Shown here one piece after another: positions 26,519 to 39,023 of a DNA stretch of 64,000 bases. Source of the stretch: Chlorocebus sabaeus (taxonomy: Eukaryota; Chordata; Mammalia; Primates; Cercopithecidae); NCBI RefSeq assembly GCF_047675955.1, contig NC_132916.1, positions 67,015,481 through 67,079,480 on the forward strand, read 5' to 3'. The position numbers were made by a program, and so were the translations under genes. The number at the start of each line of letters is the position of its first letter. Position 1 is the stretch's first letter. Under the pieces are notes generated by a model. The model worked only from the letters and a program-made list of their open reading frames with translations. It was not told the origin of the DNA and did no database searches.

Positions 26519-26875
26519 CAGATGCTCCTCCACTTGCAGTGGAGTTTGCATTCCTATAAACCCATTGTAAGCTGAAAATACTGGAAAATATCAAAAGTCA
26601 AAAATGCATTTCATACACCCAACTTGCTAAACATCATAGCTTGCTGAACCCACCTTAAACACGTTCAGAACATTTACCTTAGCCTACAACTGGGCAAAAT
26701 CATGTAACACAGTCTATTTTATAATAAAGTGTTGAATATCTCATGTACTTTAATGCTAAACTCGAAAAATGAAATGGACATATGGGTACTAGAAGTACAG
26801 TTTCTACTGAATGCCTTTTGTTTTCCTACCATCATAAAGTTGAATGCTGATGAACGATAAGTAGGGAACCTTCTG
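26519..26875. mobile_element. Tigger-class (Tc/mariner) non-autonomous relic
   Basis: The ends are inverted (CAGATGCTCCTCCACTT on the left, the reverse of the right end reading CAGAAGGTTCCCTACTT) and flanked by TA on both sides, the Tc/mariner target duplication. The interior contains GTTGAATATCTCATGTACTT and GGGTACTAGAAGTACAGTTT, matching a known miniature family as I recall it. Confidence 0.65.
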
Positions 26876-28296
26876 TATAGTCACAGAATATTACCAGGAT
26901 CCTGAAATAACTGTTTGACCCTCACAATTTGAATTTTCTCCCAATCATTCAGAACATCTGTGATTTGATACGATGAGATCTACTGTGTAAAAGTTATCTT
27001 TATATGTATTATTATGTTTTGTATGTTCCTCCAAATATTTTTCATTCAGAACATTTTTTTAAAGGAATATAAAAGTCAAGATCATTAAAATACCCAAAGA
27101 ATTTTAGAAGTTGAAATAGTCTGCATAAATTAAATTAGCCTGTGCTTGGACTTGTGCCAGTTTTATATATTTATATTACTACATCCAGGGGCAGCAATTT
27201 ATATTATTTAGCACAAGACTCTGACACTTGCTGGAAAGACATTCCTTTGGTAGTGGGACTGGAATTTGCATTTTGGTAGATTTGGAAATTCCCAGAGGCT
27301 AACTTTTACATTTTTTTTTCTACTGCCTCCCCACAAGTTTTACTGTTTTCTTCAACATTGCTATAGTTATGTATTTCTATATTTGTGTGCCTGTTTTACT
27401 GAAGACTTCCCTAAACCTATAAGCATGAAGAAAGATAATCGACAATGGAGATTCAAAAATTGTTCTTCTCTCTATAACCTACCATATTTTAAAAGGGTAT
27501 TTTTCTCACTAGCTACTTTGACCAAAGCACCCATTTACAGCTATTCAGCAAACTCTTGCTGGTGAGTTTGATTTTTATTTTAAAAAATCAGTTTAAAGAT
27601 TTCCCCCTACCCAAAAAGCAGAATCTTCTTTACAATAAGATTTTCTTTTTAAAATGAGTTAGTTCAATGAAAATTCTGCCTGCAAATATTATTTATTTTT
27701 TTCCTCTACTTTGCTATAAATGAGCATATTTAAGAAATTTTGATGAAAAGTCTGGTGAAATGCCGCCTAATAGTTTAATAGAAGTGCTTTATTAAGCAGG
27801 GGAAAGAGAGGAAAAGGAGAGGAATTAGAGCAGTAAGTATGTGTATGCCTGTTCTACTTTTTCAAGTTAATTCCTCCACATGATCTCATTCAAGTTTTCA
27901 CATCCCAAACTCTTTATCATTCCTTATAATGCACAGAAAGCATAATGCCTTGTTATCAGAAGTCAAATTGTACATGAAAACAGTTAACACATTACAGACA
28001 GTAGATATCAGAAATCTATAGAATTAAAAAATATGAAGAAACATATACAAGTAATAAGAGTAAGCTAATTGATAACTATTTCTAAGAAGTTGGAAGGTCA
28101 AAAAGCTTAACATCAAAATATTTCATATTTGTTTTGCCTATGTAGAAGGTGTTTCTTTTAACTTATGTTGTAAATTATGTGATTATGAATAAAACTGTAT
28201 GATTATATGACTTACATGATCATAACTTTAAATTGTTTGAAAATTATGTAACTACAAAAATACAATTAACGGACTAATCCTATTTCCAATGGGCAG

Positions 28297-28382
28297 ATGG
28301 AATTATCTATAGAATATCCGTAGTGATTCAAAACATCCTTCGTCACCCTGAGGTAAAAGTACAGAGCAAGGTGGCAGAATGG
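28297..28382 (+). CDS. ADGRG6: ADGRG6 exon 7: start of SEA-like segment
   Basis: This 86-bp exon (phase 1 in, phase 0 out) encodes DGIIYRISVVIQNILRHP followed by EVKVQSKVAEW, the first strand and helix of the SEA-like region found by structural work on this receptor family. It ends at GTAAGT. All residues agree with the human sequence as I recall it. Confidence 0.95.
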
Positions 28383-30950
28383 GTAAGTGAGCTTGTAACT
28401 TTTCTTTTTTAAAAAAATTCTTTAACTTCTGGGAATCTGGAAAAGACTAGTTAACTGAATCCACAAATTATACTGAAACACAGATGATATTCATTAGAAA
28501 TACATAAGTAGATATGTAAGTTGTTGTCCTTATGCATAGGAAGAGAAGTACATTTGAATAAAGGATAAGAACTGAGCCTAGTAGACTATCAGTGTCTTAA
28601 ATAAGAATAGTATTGCACAAATGGAAATAGATTTTGGTGGCAACAGTTATCTTTATTTCCTATTAGATCCATATATTTTCTACTATATTTTTAAACAGAT
28701 TCTTTTAAAAAATTGTTTGAATGTTTAGTCAAAACCAACAAGTATGAAAAAAACGCATTATGAAAGTCTTCCACCCATCCTTGCTGCTCATCTGCGTGGA
28801 ACCAACCCAATAACCAACAGCAAATAGGAAATCACTGTTAGTTTTCTCCGCTTTTTTCAGATATCTTGGTGCACCTGAAAGAAAATTAAACTATAGATTC
28901 TTACTTTCTTTTTTACACTAAAAGTAGTATACTTTACATACCATTCTATACCGTACTTATTGTTGCCAGATTTGCAACATTAGAGAACTTTATGGTTTTT
29001 TTTTTGTTTTGAAAAAAACAATGCATACTATTTGATTATGTAGCTGTTCAATCATTTATTTAGCAGATCTTCTGTTGATGGACAGTTAGACTGTAATTTA
29101 ACCAGTATCCTATTGATAAACATTTTGTAGCTTTCAATTTAAAAAATTTAACATTTTATTTTCTTCTTTTTCTTAGAAATACAACACATGGATTTTTTCA
29201 TTTTCTTCTTCACAATAACAATCTCAAAAATTTTATTTTCCGTAGGTTTCTATTCTATTATTTCATTTCCTACCTACAGCATACTATGAGACTTCATACT
29301 TCTTTTTATATGTAATGCTGTTACGGTTCAAACATTTTTTTTTTAATTGAGTCACTATACATTCTGAAATAAGAAAAATGGGTTTTCATATATATTTGGT
29401 GTTCGATAAATGTGTCTTTGGTAGCAAAAGAAATTTTACACATTGAGAGGAAGTGGTAGCTACACACACACACACATACACATCTCTATATATATATGAA
29501 AAATAACTGATAGAAACCAGTCTTCATTTTAAAGACAGTACTCTTTAAAAAAAAGTTGCCCATAGGTAACAATAGTAGGTAATTAACTCTGTTACAAAAT
29601 TGGTGAGAAAGGTGAAATTCTCTATTGAAATAAAAGAAAAATACTACTGTTGATTTTGGGGAATGCCACATTGAGATTAGTAACTCATTCAAACAGTAGG
29701 AGATATGTTTAACCTCTCAATGGAGAGAGCAGGCTGCAGAAAGAGTATATTCTTTCTGTGTATCCCATTTTCTTTCCAGCATTGTTCTTTTTGTTTAAAG
29801 TCAGAATGATTTCAGAAGATAAAATTCTTTATTTTCATTCTCAAGTAAGCTACTGTTAGCTTATTTGTGCAAATAACGGGTAATGTTATTAATCTGAAAT
29901 TAGCATTCATTAGAAAGTTTGTGCTAGATAAGGTATAAGCTTACATTTATATTTACTTCATGCATGGTTTTCGACATAGCTTTATTTTCATCTGCAGCTA
30001 AACTTTACTAGACGTTTTTGTTTAAAATGCAAGATACCAAAGCAGATACTTGATAACAGAGAAAATATAAATGGTGTACCTGTTTCAAATTACTACTATT
30101 TACAATTTTAAAATAATTTAACACTTTTTTTTTGCCAGGATTCCCTAAAACTTACATTCAGTTTTGGAAATGCTTGAAAGAAAGGCTATATGAAACAAAT
30201 GTGTATATGAAAGAAGGCCTAAATCACCCTTCGGAGATGACATGTAAATAGGAGGCTCTCATGTCAGTGAGGGAATCCTGTTTTGCAGTTGTATGGGAAA
30301 CTGCATCATGGAAGCTTCTTTATATTGGAAGAATCCATTGCTTCATTAAAAATTCTTATGCTGAGACCATAAAGACTGCTAAATAACCACATAATAAATG
30401 CATAGTTCCAATAGTATTGAACTTATTTTATTTTTACATTTATATTGTTAATTTATAATTTTTCTTATTACTAATATTGTGAGATGGTAATTACTAGAAA
30501 AATGTTTTAGTGTACCTCAGTGTTTGTTGAATCAAGAATAGAGAAGATATTTATTGTGCAAATCTTCTTTAATACGAGGGCTAGAGAGGAAATGATAGTT
30601 TTCCAAACAGACTTGGGTTCCAATCTGGCATCTGTTACTGCTTACTTGGATGATCTTAGGCAAACCATTTCTTCTCTGTGAAAGCTCAGTTTCTTTATAT
30701 ATAAGACTGTGGGGTATGTGGGGATAATACCTATTGCATTGGTTGTTGTGAGGATTGAAAGGAATAACATTTATCAAATTCTTGGTATACAATGATCCAT
30801 TAACTGTCACCTTTACCTTTCTCTCCTCCAGCTGTTCAGGATTTTCCCAGAGTTTTATCTCAGTAACAACTTATGTTTTAGGCAGAAACTTGATTTAGAT
30901 ATATTTTTAAGGTATTATCAAAACTCATCCTTTTCCATTGTGTTTTCCAG
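28383..30950 (+). other. ADGRG6: intron 7 (inferred numbering)
   Basis: It contains a MIR relic (30595-30800) and a short CA/TA run near 29461-29498. Otherwise it is AT-rich with nothing recognised. The acceptor is a good TGTTTTCCAG. Confidence 0.85.
30595..30800 (+). repeat. MIR SINE relic
   Basis: Forward MIR landmarks are visible: ACAGACTTGGGTTCCAATCT, GATGATCTTAGGCAAACCAT, AGCTCAGTTTCTTTATATAT and TTGTTGTGAGGATTGAAAGG. Confidence 0.8.
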
Positions 30951-31003
30951 CTCAATTCAACCTTCGAAAATTGGAACTACACGGTTTATGTCATTAATAT
31001 CAG
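30951..31003 (+). CDS. ADGRG6: ADGRG6 exon 8: SEA-like segment
   Basis: This 53-bp exon (phase 0 in, phase 2 out) encodes LNSTFENWNYTVYVINIS, with its last serine completed by the next exon. Three N-glycosylation sequons (NST, NYT, NIS) lie within 18 residues. Glu and Ile stand where I recall Gln and Val in human. It is one of the smallest exons of the gene. Confidence 0.94.
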
Positions 31004-31922
31004 GTAAGACAGAATAAAAAATTTGATAAATTAAAAGTAGTGTCTAATTTAATGCTTCTATTTGTCTCTCTGATTGTACCAAAATATACATACAAATACA
31101 CACAGCTACCATATGCATAATCTTTCTAAAACAACTGTATTAGTTCATTGCACAAAAAAACCTCAATGGTGCAGTGATGGTTTTAAAATGTTTTGATCAT
31201 GCATTCCAGTTGATTTGTATTTATTTTAAATGAAAAGTGTGTTGTGTGTTTGTGTAACTGAATCAATATATGTTATAATGTGTCAAAAATTAAAATTGGA
31301 TAATTAACTATAAATAGAAGTTATTAGTCTCTTCTCACACCCTGGTGGATCACTTAGAGCACCCCCTGGGTTGTATGTACCCATTTCAAGACCACTTTTT
31401 TTTCCAGATCTAATCTCGTATATCGACAGTCTGATTGCAGCCTAACTTTTCGAAATTATCCTTCACTGTATTTATATTTAGTTCCTCCACTAATCTTCAG
31501 CAATTCGCATTGTCCATATACCCTCCTGTGTACCTTGTTTTCACAGTTCTATACCTGAACTAGTTTTCTAAAGTGTATGTCATGACCCCTAAACATATAT
31601 TCTGTGAAGATAAGAGATTTAATAACACAGAAAAGGGGTCAAATCGTCATATAAGTTCAGGAAGTATGTTATACAAACGAAAGCAGATTTTTTATCAGAA
31701 TGTCTCAATTTCTTTAGTGTGATAATATGAATTGTGAATCTTCAAAATGAGCAAAGCACACAGTTGCCTAGCTTTATGAAAGAAGTTAGAACTTCAGGAC
31801 ACACATTTGGAAATACTGGCTTAGAATTCCCATTCTGTCTCTTTATTTCAGGTCCCCAAATTTTATTGTTGATGATGCAGTTGGTGAGGTGGATTAATGG
31901 TTATATGTATTTGTGTTTTTAG
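31004..31922 (+). other. ADGRG6: intron 8 (inferred numbering)
   Basis: Donor GTAAGA; the acceptor GTGTTTTTAG follows a T-rich tract. No recognised repeat. Confidence 0.85.
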
Positions 31923-31985
31923 TTTTCACCTGAGTGGTGGAGAGGACAAGATTAAAGTCAAGAGAAGCGTTGAGAATGAGCCAAG
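31923..31985 (+). CDS. ADGRG6: ADGRG6 exon 9: SEA-like segment with furin site
   Basis: This 63-bp exon (phase 2 in, phase 2 out) encodes FHLSGGEDKIKVKRSVENEP plus a split arginine. KVKR followed by Ser is a basic proprotein-convertase (furin) site, and human ADGRG6 is known to be cut there, within the SEA-like fold, in addition to the GPS cut. The site is intact although neighbours differ from human as I recall (Gly for Ala, Val for Leu, Asn for Asp). The exon is symmetric, so skipping would remove the furin site and keep the frame. Confidence 0.95.
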
Positions 31986-32606
31986 GTAACAGGGCAAAGA
32001 CTTATAAAGAGTGTAACATTCTTTCTCTTGCTCACTACTTTATCTGGTAGAGAAATGAAAACAATTGGATGGAAAAGAAAATCTTAATCACATAGCACAG
32101 TTATTTCTTTAGCACTACTGTATGCTACTTTTTTCTTGTAGTTAAAACTGTAATAGAACAGACTGGGTAGTAATGTGTATCCGATGAAAAATAATTGAGA
32201 AATAGTGCATTTAAAATGGATGGATTATTATTTTTAGTATTTCCAGTTTATTTATGATAACCCATTGCCTCTTACTTGAAATTGCAAAGGTACCTTCAAA
32301 GAAAATAGCTTTAAATAAAGTGTTTATATATGATAACATCTAATAATATGAATAATAGATGCCAAAATGTTTTCAACATTTAAAGGTATTAGCTAATTTT
32401 CTAAAGTCTCCATTTTAAAATTTATATCAGGATCATGCTTTAATCATGCAGGTAATTTAATTGATATGTCCAGCATATATGACCAGTTGGTATGTAAGGA
32501 CCAACTGTTTAGAGTACTGTAAAACAAAAGAAAACCCCTAAACTTCCAAATGGAATAAATTTAGTTGTATTTAGGTTATTCAGGTCATGTATTACATCTC
32601 TGTAGA

Positions 32607-32911
32607 TTTTTTTTTCTTGGGACAGAGTCTCACTTTGTCACCCAGGCTGGAGTGCAGTGGGATGACTATCACTCACTACAGCCTTGAACTCCTGGGCTCA
32701 AATGATCCTCCTGCCTCAGCCACCTGAGTAGCTGGGACGACGTACATGTGCTACCATGCCTGCCTAATTTTTAAAATACTATTTTTGTAGAGACTGGGTC
32801 TCACTGTGTTGCTCAGGCTCGTCACAAACTCCTGGCCTCAAGTTATCCTCCTGTCTCAGCCCCCCTGAGTGCTGGGATTACATGTACAGGCATGAGATGT
32901 TATATCTGGCC
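32607..32911 (-). mobile_element. old Alu (AluJ-like), minus strand
   Basis: It is a reverse Alu dimer with many substitutions. CTACAGCCTTGAACTCCTGG is the AluJ-type wording, and GAGACTGGGTCTCACTGTGT lies in the left arm. Confidence 0.9.
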
Positions 32912-35230
32912 TCCATAGAATTTTTAAAAAATTTGTTGTAAAGCAAAAGTTTCTATAAGTCTTGCTGGATCTCAATAGACTGAATTGATATTAATGGATA
33001 TACAGCCCTGATGATGGAGCCTGCTTCTTTTCAGGTGATATCTTCTTACTATGAGAAGGTAAAATTTCATATGAGGATTGACCAGAGAGCTTTTTTTTTT
33101 CTTTTCAATTCAACACTAGAGAAACAAGTGTTTTGAAAGTTATATTGAAAGATGTCATTTTTGTATACATATTAAATGGATTGGATTGAGTCATCTGATT
33201 AGGGAAACTTGTTTCTATTTTCTGGTATTTTTTCTTTATGATATGAACACAGTTGTATATTTCAGTACTGTATTCTTGAAGGTGACAAAACTCTTCTCCA
33301 CTATTTAACCAAATAGTTTTTTTCAATCCTTTCTGTTAGGTCATATTGCATCTTCAGTAATGGATCCAGCAGCAATCAGGATCCCTTTGCTGGACACTTT
33401 GTGTGGCAATTGGGACAGCCCTGGATTTGGTATATATAGCCAGTGGTATACCTTCTTCAGGCAGTCAGCATTCACTTTTTAGTTTACTTACTGTGGTTCT
33501 TCTGCTACCTGGTGATGCTAAAGTCAGCCATCATTAGTACATGTCAGCACCTCAGAAACTCTTCTTGAAGGACATTTAAATTCATGGGATTTCAGTTTCC
33601 TGGTCTGTCAAAGCAATGAGTAATTTTACAGAAAATTATAGGGAGAATGGACTGAAACAGTGTATATAGCAAAATCCACATATTTAGGGGGTTTTTTTGG
33701 TATGAACTCGTGTCATTATTTAATATTTATGTTCATAGCCTTTCTTGCCTCTCTTTTTTCTATTCTCTATGGCTCTTACCCACTTTGATGAGGCTTCATA
33801 GTCTCAGTTTTTCTCAAAACCACAATCTACTACTTTTACACACATTCTTTTTTAAAAAAACCTTTTCCTTTCAATTTGATTGTATCACTTAACACAGACC
33901 GTAGCTTCAGATAATGCTATCATACTCTATTGCCTAGACAGACAGGAAACCAAAGCCACAGAGAGGTTTTTTTTTGTTTTTTTTTGTTTTTTCAAATAAA
34001 GAATGGCTGATAGTAACAACAGATAGAATGTGACTTTGTAGAACCATAAAATAGTTTCAGTTTTCAGGATGAGAGAGGAAAACACACAGATAAGACCTGT
34101 GAAAATGTATGGCTCTTCCTGACTTCTTGGGTTTGGGTATTCAATATCACCCACAATGCTTTGGGCTAGTTATGTTCTCAGTATTCAAGACAAGTAAAAG
34201 GTCACTTTCCCAGCCGTAAGTTCTCACCAGCTGGAGTGGTAAAGCTTGTGTTCAAACAATGATTTAATCAAGGGATACTTTTTCAAGAGCCATTTTAAAA
34301 ATTGTTAAGCTATCATAGTCACATCTATATTCACAGCTATCATTATAGTCATTATGTTTGCCTTATCCTGAAATATGGCTTACATATGAATGGTAAGCAG
34401 TAGATCATTTTAGAGAGAGCTTTTCAGAGTTAATTATGAGAAGAGTAGAGCACCTTTTCCTTGAGATTAGCACAGATATTTAGGAAAGAAAACCGGAGCT
34501 ATTCTTTAATTTCACCTAGTCTTGAATAACAAATATTTCATATATTCCTTCTTATTTGTTAACACCACAGATAAATTACTACTGTAACAAATACTTATTA
34601 ATATTCATGGTTTCATAAATAAAATATACCACTGCCTCTCCACTGGACATTCCATAACTAGTTTAACAACAATATTACCACTTTGTGTTTGGTATGTGGA
34701 CAGTAACTGATCTCAATAATATAACATCTTATATTATTCATTTCTCCTCTGAATATGAAGAAGAAACAAAATTTTTTGTGAATCTAGAGCCTTCACATAT
34801 AAGCAAAAGAAATTCTCCTCTACCTGACAAAATAATGTTCTTACTTTTACCTCAGTGTTAAATTAATAGTTTTGTTTTCTGCTTTTGACTATAGCTGTGA
34901 TTGTAGTTGAACAGAAAATTATATTACTTTAAATTATAGAACCAAAAGTTTTTAACAGGGCCTTGGAGATACATTTCTTTGCTTCCCATAGAGGTATTTC
35001 CTTTTTAAAGACCTTCAAGATCAACCATTCTATAACCTTCTTAAGTAATATGCTGGGCAATCACAGAGTCGATTTTGATTATTTATTTTGTGAAACTTTT
35101 TACCATACAAAGTACTTGCAAATGCTTCATGGAGACAGAACATCATTTCTTGCTATTCTGAAGAAATTGTACCACATTCATAAATAGTAACACCCTTTAT
35201 CGTGTTAGTAATTAGAAATAGTTAATTTCT

Positions 35231-35232
35231 TT

Positions 35233-35264
<32 letters not shown>

Positions 35265-35554
35265 AGACGGAGTCTCACTCTGTCGCCGAGGCTGGAGTGC
35301 AATGGCACGATCTCGGCTCACTGCCAGCTCTGCCTCCTAGGTTCACGCCTTTCTCCTGCCTCAGCCTCCCGAGTAGCTGGGACTACAGGCTCCCACCACC
35401 ACGCCTGGCTAATTTTTTTTTTTTTTTGTAGTTTTAGTAGAGACAGGGCTTCACCATGTTAGCCAGGATGGTCTCGATCTCCTGACCTTGTGATCCGCCC
35501 GCCTCGGCCTCCCAAAGTGCTGGGATTACAGGCATGAGCCACCACACCTGGCCA
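35231..35554 (-). mobile_element. young Alu (AluY/S-like), minus strand
   Basis: It is full length with a long T-run, close to consensus from GAGACGGAGTCTCACTCTGT to GCCACCACACCTGGCC. The 15-base target duplication AAATAGTTAATTTCT is perfect at 35216-35230 and 35555-35569. Confidence 0.97.
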
Positions 35555-35941
35555 AAATAGTTAATTTCTAATAGTTAGAAATAGTAATTTCAAAAGACAA
35601 ATGGTCAGTTGAAATCATAGTTTTTTTTAAAAAAACGTTAATTTGGGGCCACAAAGAAAAAAATATAGAATTAACCACAGGAATGCTGTTTTCTTGTGTT
35701 TATGCTTTAACTAGTGACTAACATATTACTAAATATTAAAATATTTCTGAAAAGAAATGGAGTTATATGATAGAATTATACATGCAATAGCCTATAGAAT
35801 CTATTAATATTGGAATATTTTTAACATTATAATTTACACAGCAGCAGAGAAAGTCTGTGAGCACCTTGGCTAATCTCTTCAGTCTCAACAGGTGATGGTC
35901 ATCCCTCTACATCCAAATATTCTGTTTCTACTACCAAATGA

Positions 35942-36139
<198 letters not shown>

Positions 36140-36515
36140 TGACTATTTTTTTATAATATGCATTTTATACAACTTATATATTCAGGTTTACTTGAAACAA
36201 CAGAAATTTTCTTTATATGCTATTTATTTATGTACATTTTTTTCTGATATGAAGTTCATCACAAATGAGTGACATAGCAGAAAAAAATTCAGCTCAGTAT
36301 CTGTGAATCCAAGAGAATGAAGGAGGTAGATGAAAGTTCATATTTTACTTTAGGGACATATTTTGAAAATACTAACAATATGAACAAAATGCCAGAATGA
36401 TCTTGATCATCATTGTTGTCAACTTTAGGAATAAAAAGAGTGTGTAAATGTGGATATGGGAACTCTAGTGAGATACATCTTGTAGAAGGAGATTTCCTGT
36501 TATAAAACATCTCCT

Positions 36516-36828
36516 GCTGGGCATGGTGGCTCATTCCTATAATCCCAGCACTTTGGGAGGCCAAGGTGGGAGAATCACTTGAGCCCACGAATTTGAGACT
36601 AGCCTGGGCTACGCAGGGAGACTGTCTCTATGAAAGATTAAAAAATTAGTTGGGTGTTGTGCTGTGCACGTGTAATCTCTGCTACTAGGCGGGTCTGAGA
36701 CAGGAGGACTACTTGAGCTTGGGAGGTCAAGGCTGCAGTGAGCCATGTTCTTGGCACTACACTCCAGCCTGGGCAACAGAATGAGACCCTATCTCAAAAA
36801 AAAAAAAACAAAAAAAACAAAAAACCAG
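36516..36828 (+). mobile_element. Alu SINE, plus strand
   Basis: It is a full dimer from GCTGGGCATGGTGGCTCATT to CTCCAGCCTGGGCAACAGAA with an interrupted A-tail. The flanking AAAACATCTCCT (36504-36515) and AAAATATCTCCT (36829-36840) is the target duplication with one change. It is diverged, so an older copy. Confidence 0.95.
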
Positions 36829-37134
36829 AAAATATCTCCTTCTCTCATGTTCCCTGTCTCTATTAGTGATACCACTGTCTTCACAGGACTAGGTCAGGAA
36901 TCTGGAGGTCTGTTGGACCTAGAATCAAGTCTCTCCTAGAAATCTTTCACATCCTAAGCTCTAACCACACATGGCATGGCTTGTACTTCCACAAAGAGGC
37001 TGTGCTCCTTTATATGCCCTTTCTCTATCTTTGCACACTGTTCTCCACTCCCACCGTCAACCTCATTATCACCTATGTATTTTTAAAGACAGCTCCTAAG
37101 TCACCTCTTCTATGGAAACTTTTCTGAAATTAAG

Positions 37135-37435
37135 TATAGACATCACTGCCTTCGAGCCTCTACTTCATGCTGTCCAGGTGCCTAGAGCATCATACAGACT
37201 ATTTATGTTCATATATATATATATATTTCTCATATATAATGTTCATATATATAGTTCATATATATATTGTTCATATATATAGTTCATATATATGTATTGT
37301 TCATATATATATATTTTGTAGACAATAATCGCTTACTTAAGATCATGTTTTCTTTTTTCTTTAACTCTTACTTCCCACATATTCCCAGAACCCAGGACAT
37401 CCCCTGGAACTTGAACACTTATTGAATAAATGAAT
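37135..37435 (+). repeat. L2 LINE 3'-end relic split by AT minisatellite
   Basis: The left part has TCCAGGTGCCTAGAGCATCA and the right part ends GAACACTTATTGAATAAATG followed by AATGAATGAG, the L2 3' terminus. Confidence 0.55.
37207..37319. repeat. GTTCATATATAT minisatellite
   Basis: Six or so imperfect tandem units of 15-22 bases, each starting GTTCATATATAT and ending in AG, TT or AATG. Unit length varies through TA slippage. Confidence 0.9.
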
Positions 37436-38911
37436 GAATGAGTCTGCATGAGAATATTTTAGGAAATCAAATATTCACAAATATGGATAACAAAAAGCAG
37501 TTGTTTTAATGTTATTCTATGATTACAATTATACTGTGATTAGGTACATTAGTAGAGATCAAAAGAAAAGAAAACTTTGACCTTTGCCTTCTCTACACTC
37601 AGGAGGTTGAATTGAGGGAGGCATGTTCCTCAGCCTTGAAGAGCGTGGTTGTGACCAAGGCCAGAATCACAGTGTAGTAAAGAGGCAGGCATCTCCACTT
37701 CTGTGAGGAGCTACCCATTTCTATTGGGTGGATGTAACAGTTACAAAGAACTCATAGAGATGGGTGAATGCAAATAATACTAATAATACTAATCATGACA
37801 GTAAACCATTTGTGAGTCTCTATGGGAAAATACTTCTTAACAAATGGGGCTTTTTGGAGGGAGGGAGAATGCAACCAGCTACCCTTTCACATATAGGAGT
37901 CTTCACAAAGAAGCAGCCTGACAAATGGTAGTTTATCTATGACTGGAGAACACTAGGAGGACCAGCACCATCTGTGTCCTCATAGGCTGGCAAAGCCCAG
38001 CACCACTCTCTCCATATACCTAGACATCTAATTTATACCATTTAATTTAAATTATCCATTTTATTGTTTTTCTGCAAGTGAGTCTGTGGATAAGTGCTTC
38101 TACCAATGGAAAAATAAAAGGCTAAAACCTAACAGTTTTAAAGCTCACAGTATACATGGGAAAGTTATTTGAATTTTCAGTTGGTGATGACAGTACTTGT
38201 TCCCAGAAAACTGATATTACTTGCTAATGTTCACTCCTGAAATACAAGAGTTTATTGTTGCTGTTGATGTATTGCTGTTACTTTGATATTCTTTAAAATA
38301 TAAAATCTGAATCATTGATGTATGAGGCTTACTTAGAGAGTTGTCAAACCAAAAGTCAGATGATTTGAGGATACAGAAATCCGAGGGTTTGTTGGTTTGC
38401 AGGTGACTTCCTGTGGCCCCCTTAGCTTCCAGACAGGAGAGGCTATCAGAGCAGCTGGAACATTTTCTATAAAATAGCCACACAACTCAAAGGTGACACT
38501 ATCGAGTCATCATTTATAGGCTTTCCCCTTTGAAAAAAATCAAATTACATTTTGAATTTTTCAAGATTGTTTTCCTTCTCTATAGGGTTTATTTCTTTGA
38601 ATAAAACTAGTATCTGCAAATGATTAGAATGATAATGTATGTTTCATGTATATACTTACATAAATGTGTTTTTTACTAATGGTTTTATCCGATGTAGTGG
38701 TTTTTGTATTTGAAGTGTATTAAGTGTTAATGTTTTTTCTAACTTTTAATTCTTTTTTTATAAATTCTGAACATAAACAGTAATATTTTGGTATTACATT
38801 AAAGAAATACCTAATTACCAGCATTGTCATTTTGCTTTCATCTTGCATCTCTAACCTCTAACTTTAAAAAATAAGTGAATATTTCTCATGCTGGTTCTTA
38901 TGTTCATATAG

Positions 38912-39023
38912 GTCACTGTCTTGCTGTGGAGGAACCCAAAGGCTACTACTGGCCATCTATCCAACCTTCTGAATACGTTCTTCCTTGTCCAGACAAACCT
39001 GACTTTTCTGCTTCGCGGATATG
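38912..39023 (+). CDS. ADGRG6: ADGRG6 exon 11: hormone-receptor (HormR) motif, first part
   Basis: This 112-bp exon (phase 1 in, phase 2 out) encodes HCLAVEEPKGYYWPSIQPSE and YVLPCPDKPDFSASRI, with a split cysteine at the end. The Cys-rich, Trp- and Pro-rich pattern (HC, YYWP, LPCP) is the HormR domain placed just before the GAIN domain. Val and Asp stand where I recall Met and Gly in human. Confidence 0.95.

Larger units (their letters stand above)
21903..28296 (+). other. ADGRG6: intron 6 (inferred numbering), 6.4 kb
   Basis: The donor is GTAAGA and the acceptor TGGGCAG. It holds a perfect hairpin (23124-23147), a DNA-transposon-like relic with a GC-rich core (24272-25120) and a Tc/mariner-type relic (26519-26875). 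The rest is AT-rich and unassigned. In human, intron 6 is known for recurrent somatic point mutations in tumours and for variants linked to scoliosis and height. Confidence 0.85.

Noticed and set aside
35231..35462. ORFs with a poly-Phe start
   Set aside because: They come from an Alu T-run and reverse Alu sequence.
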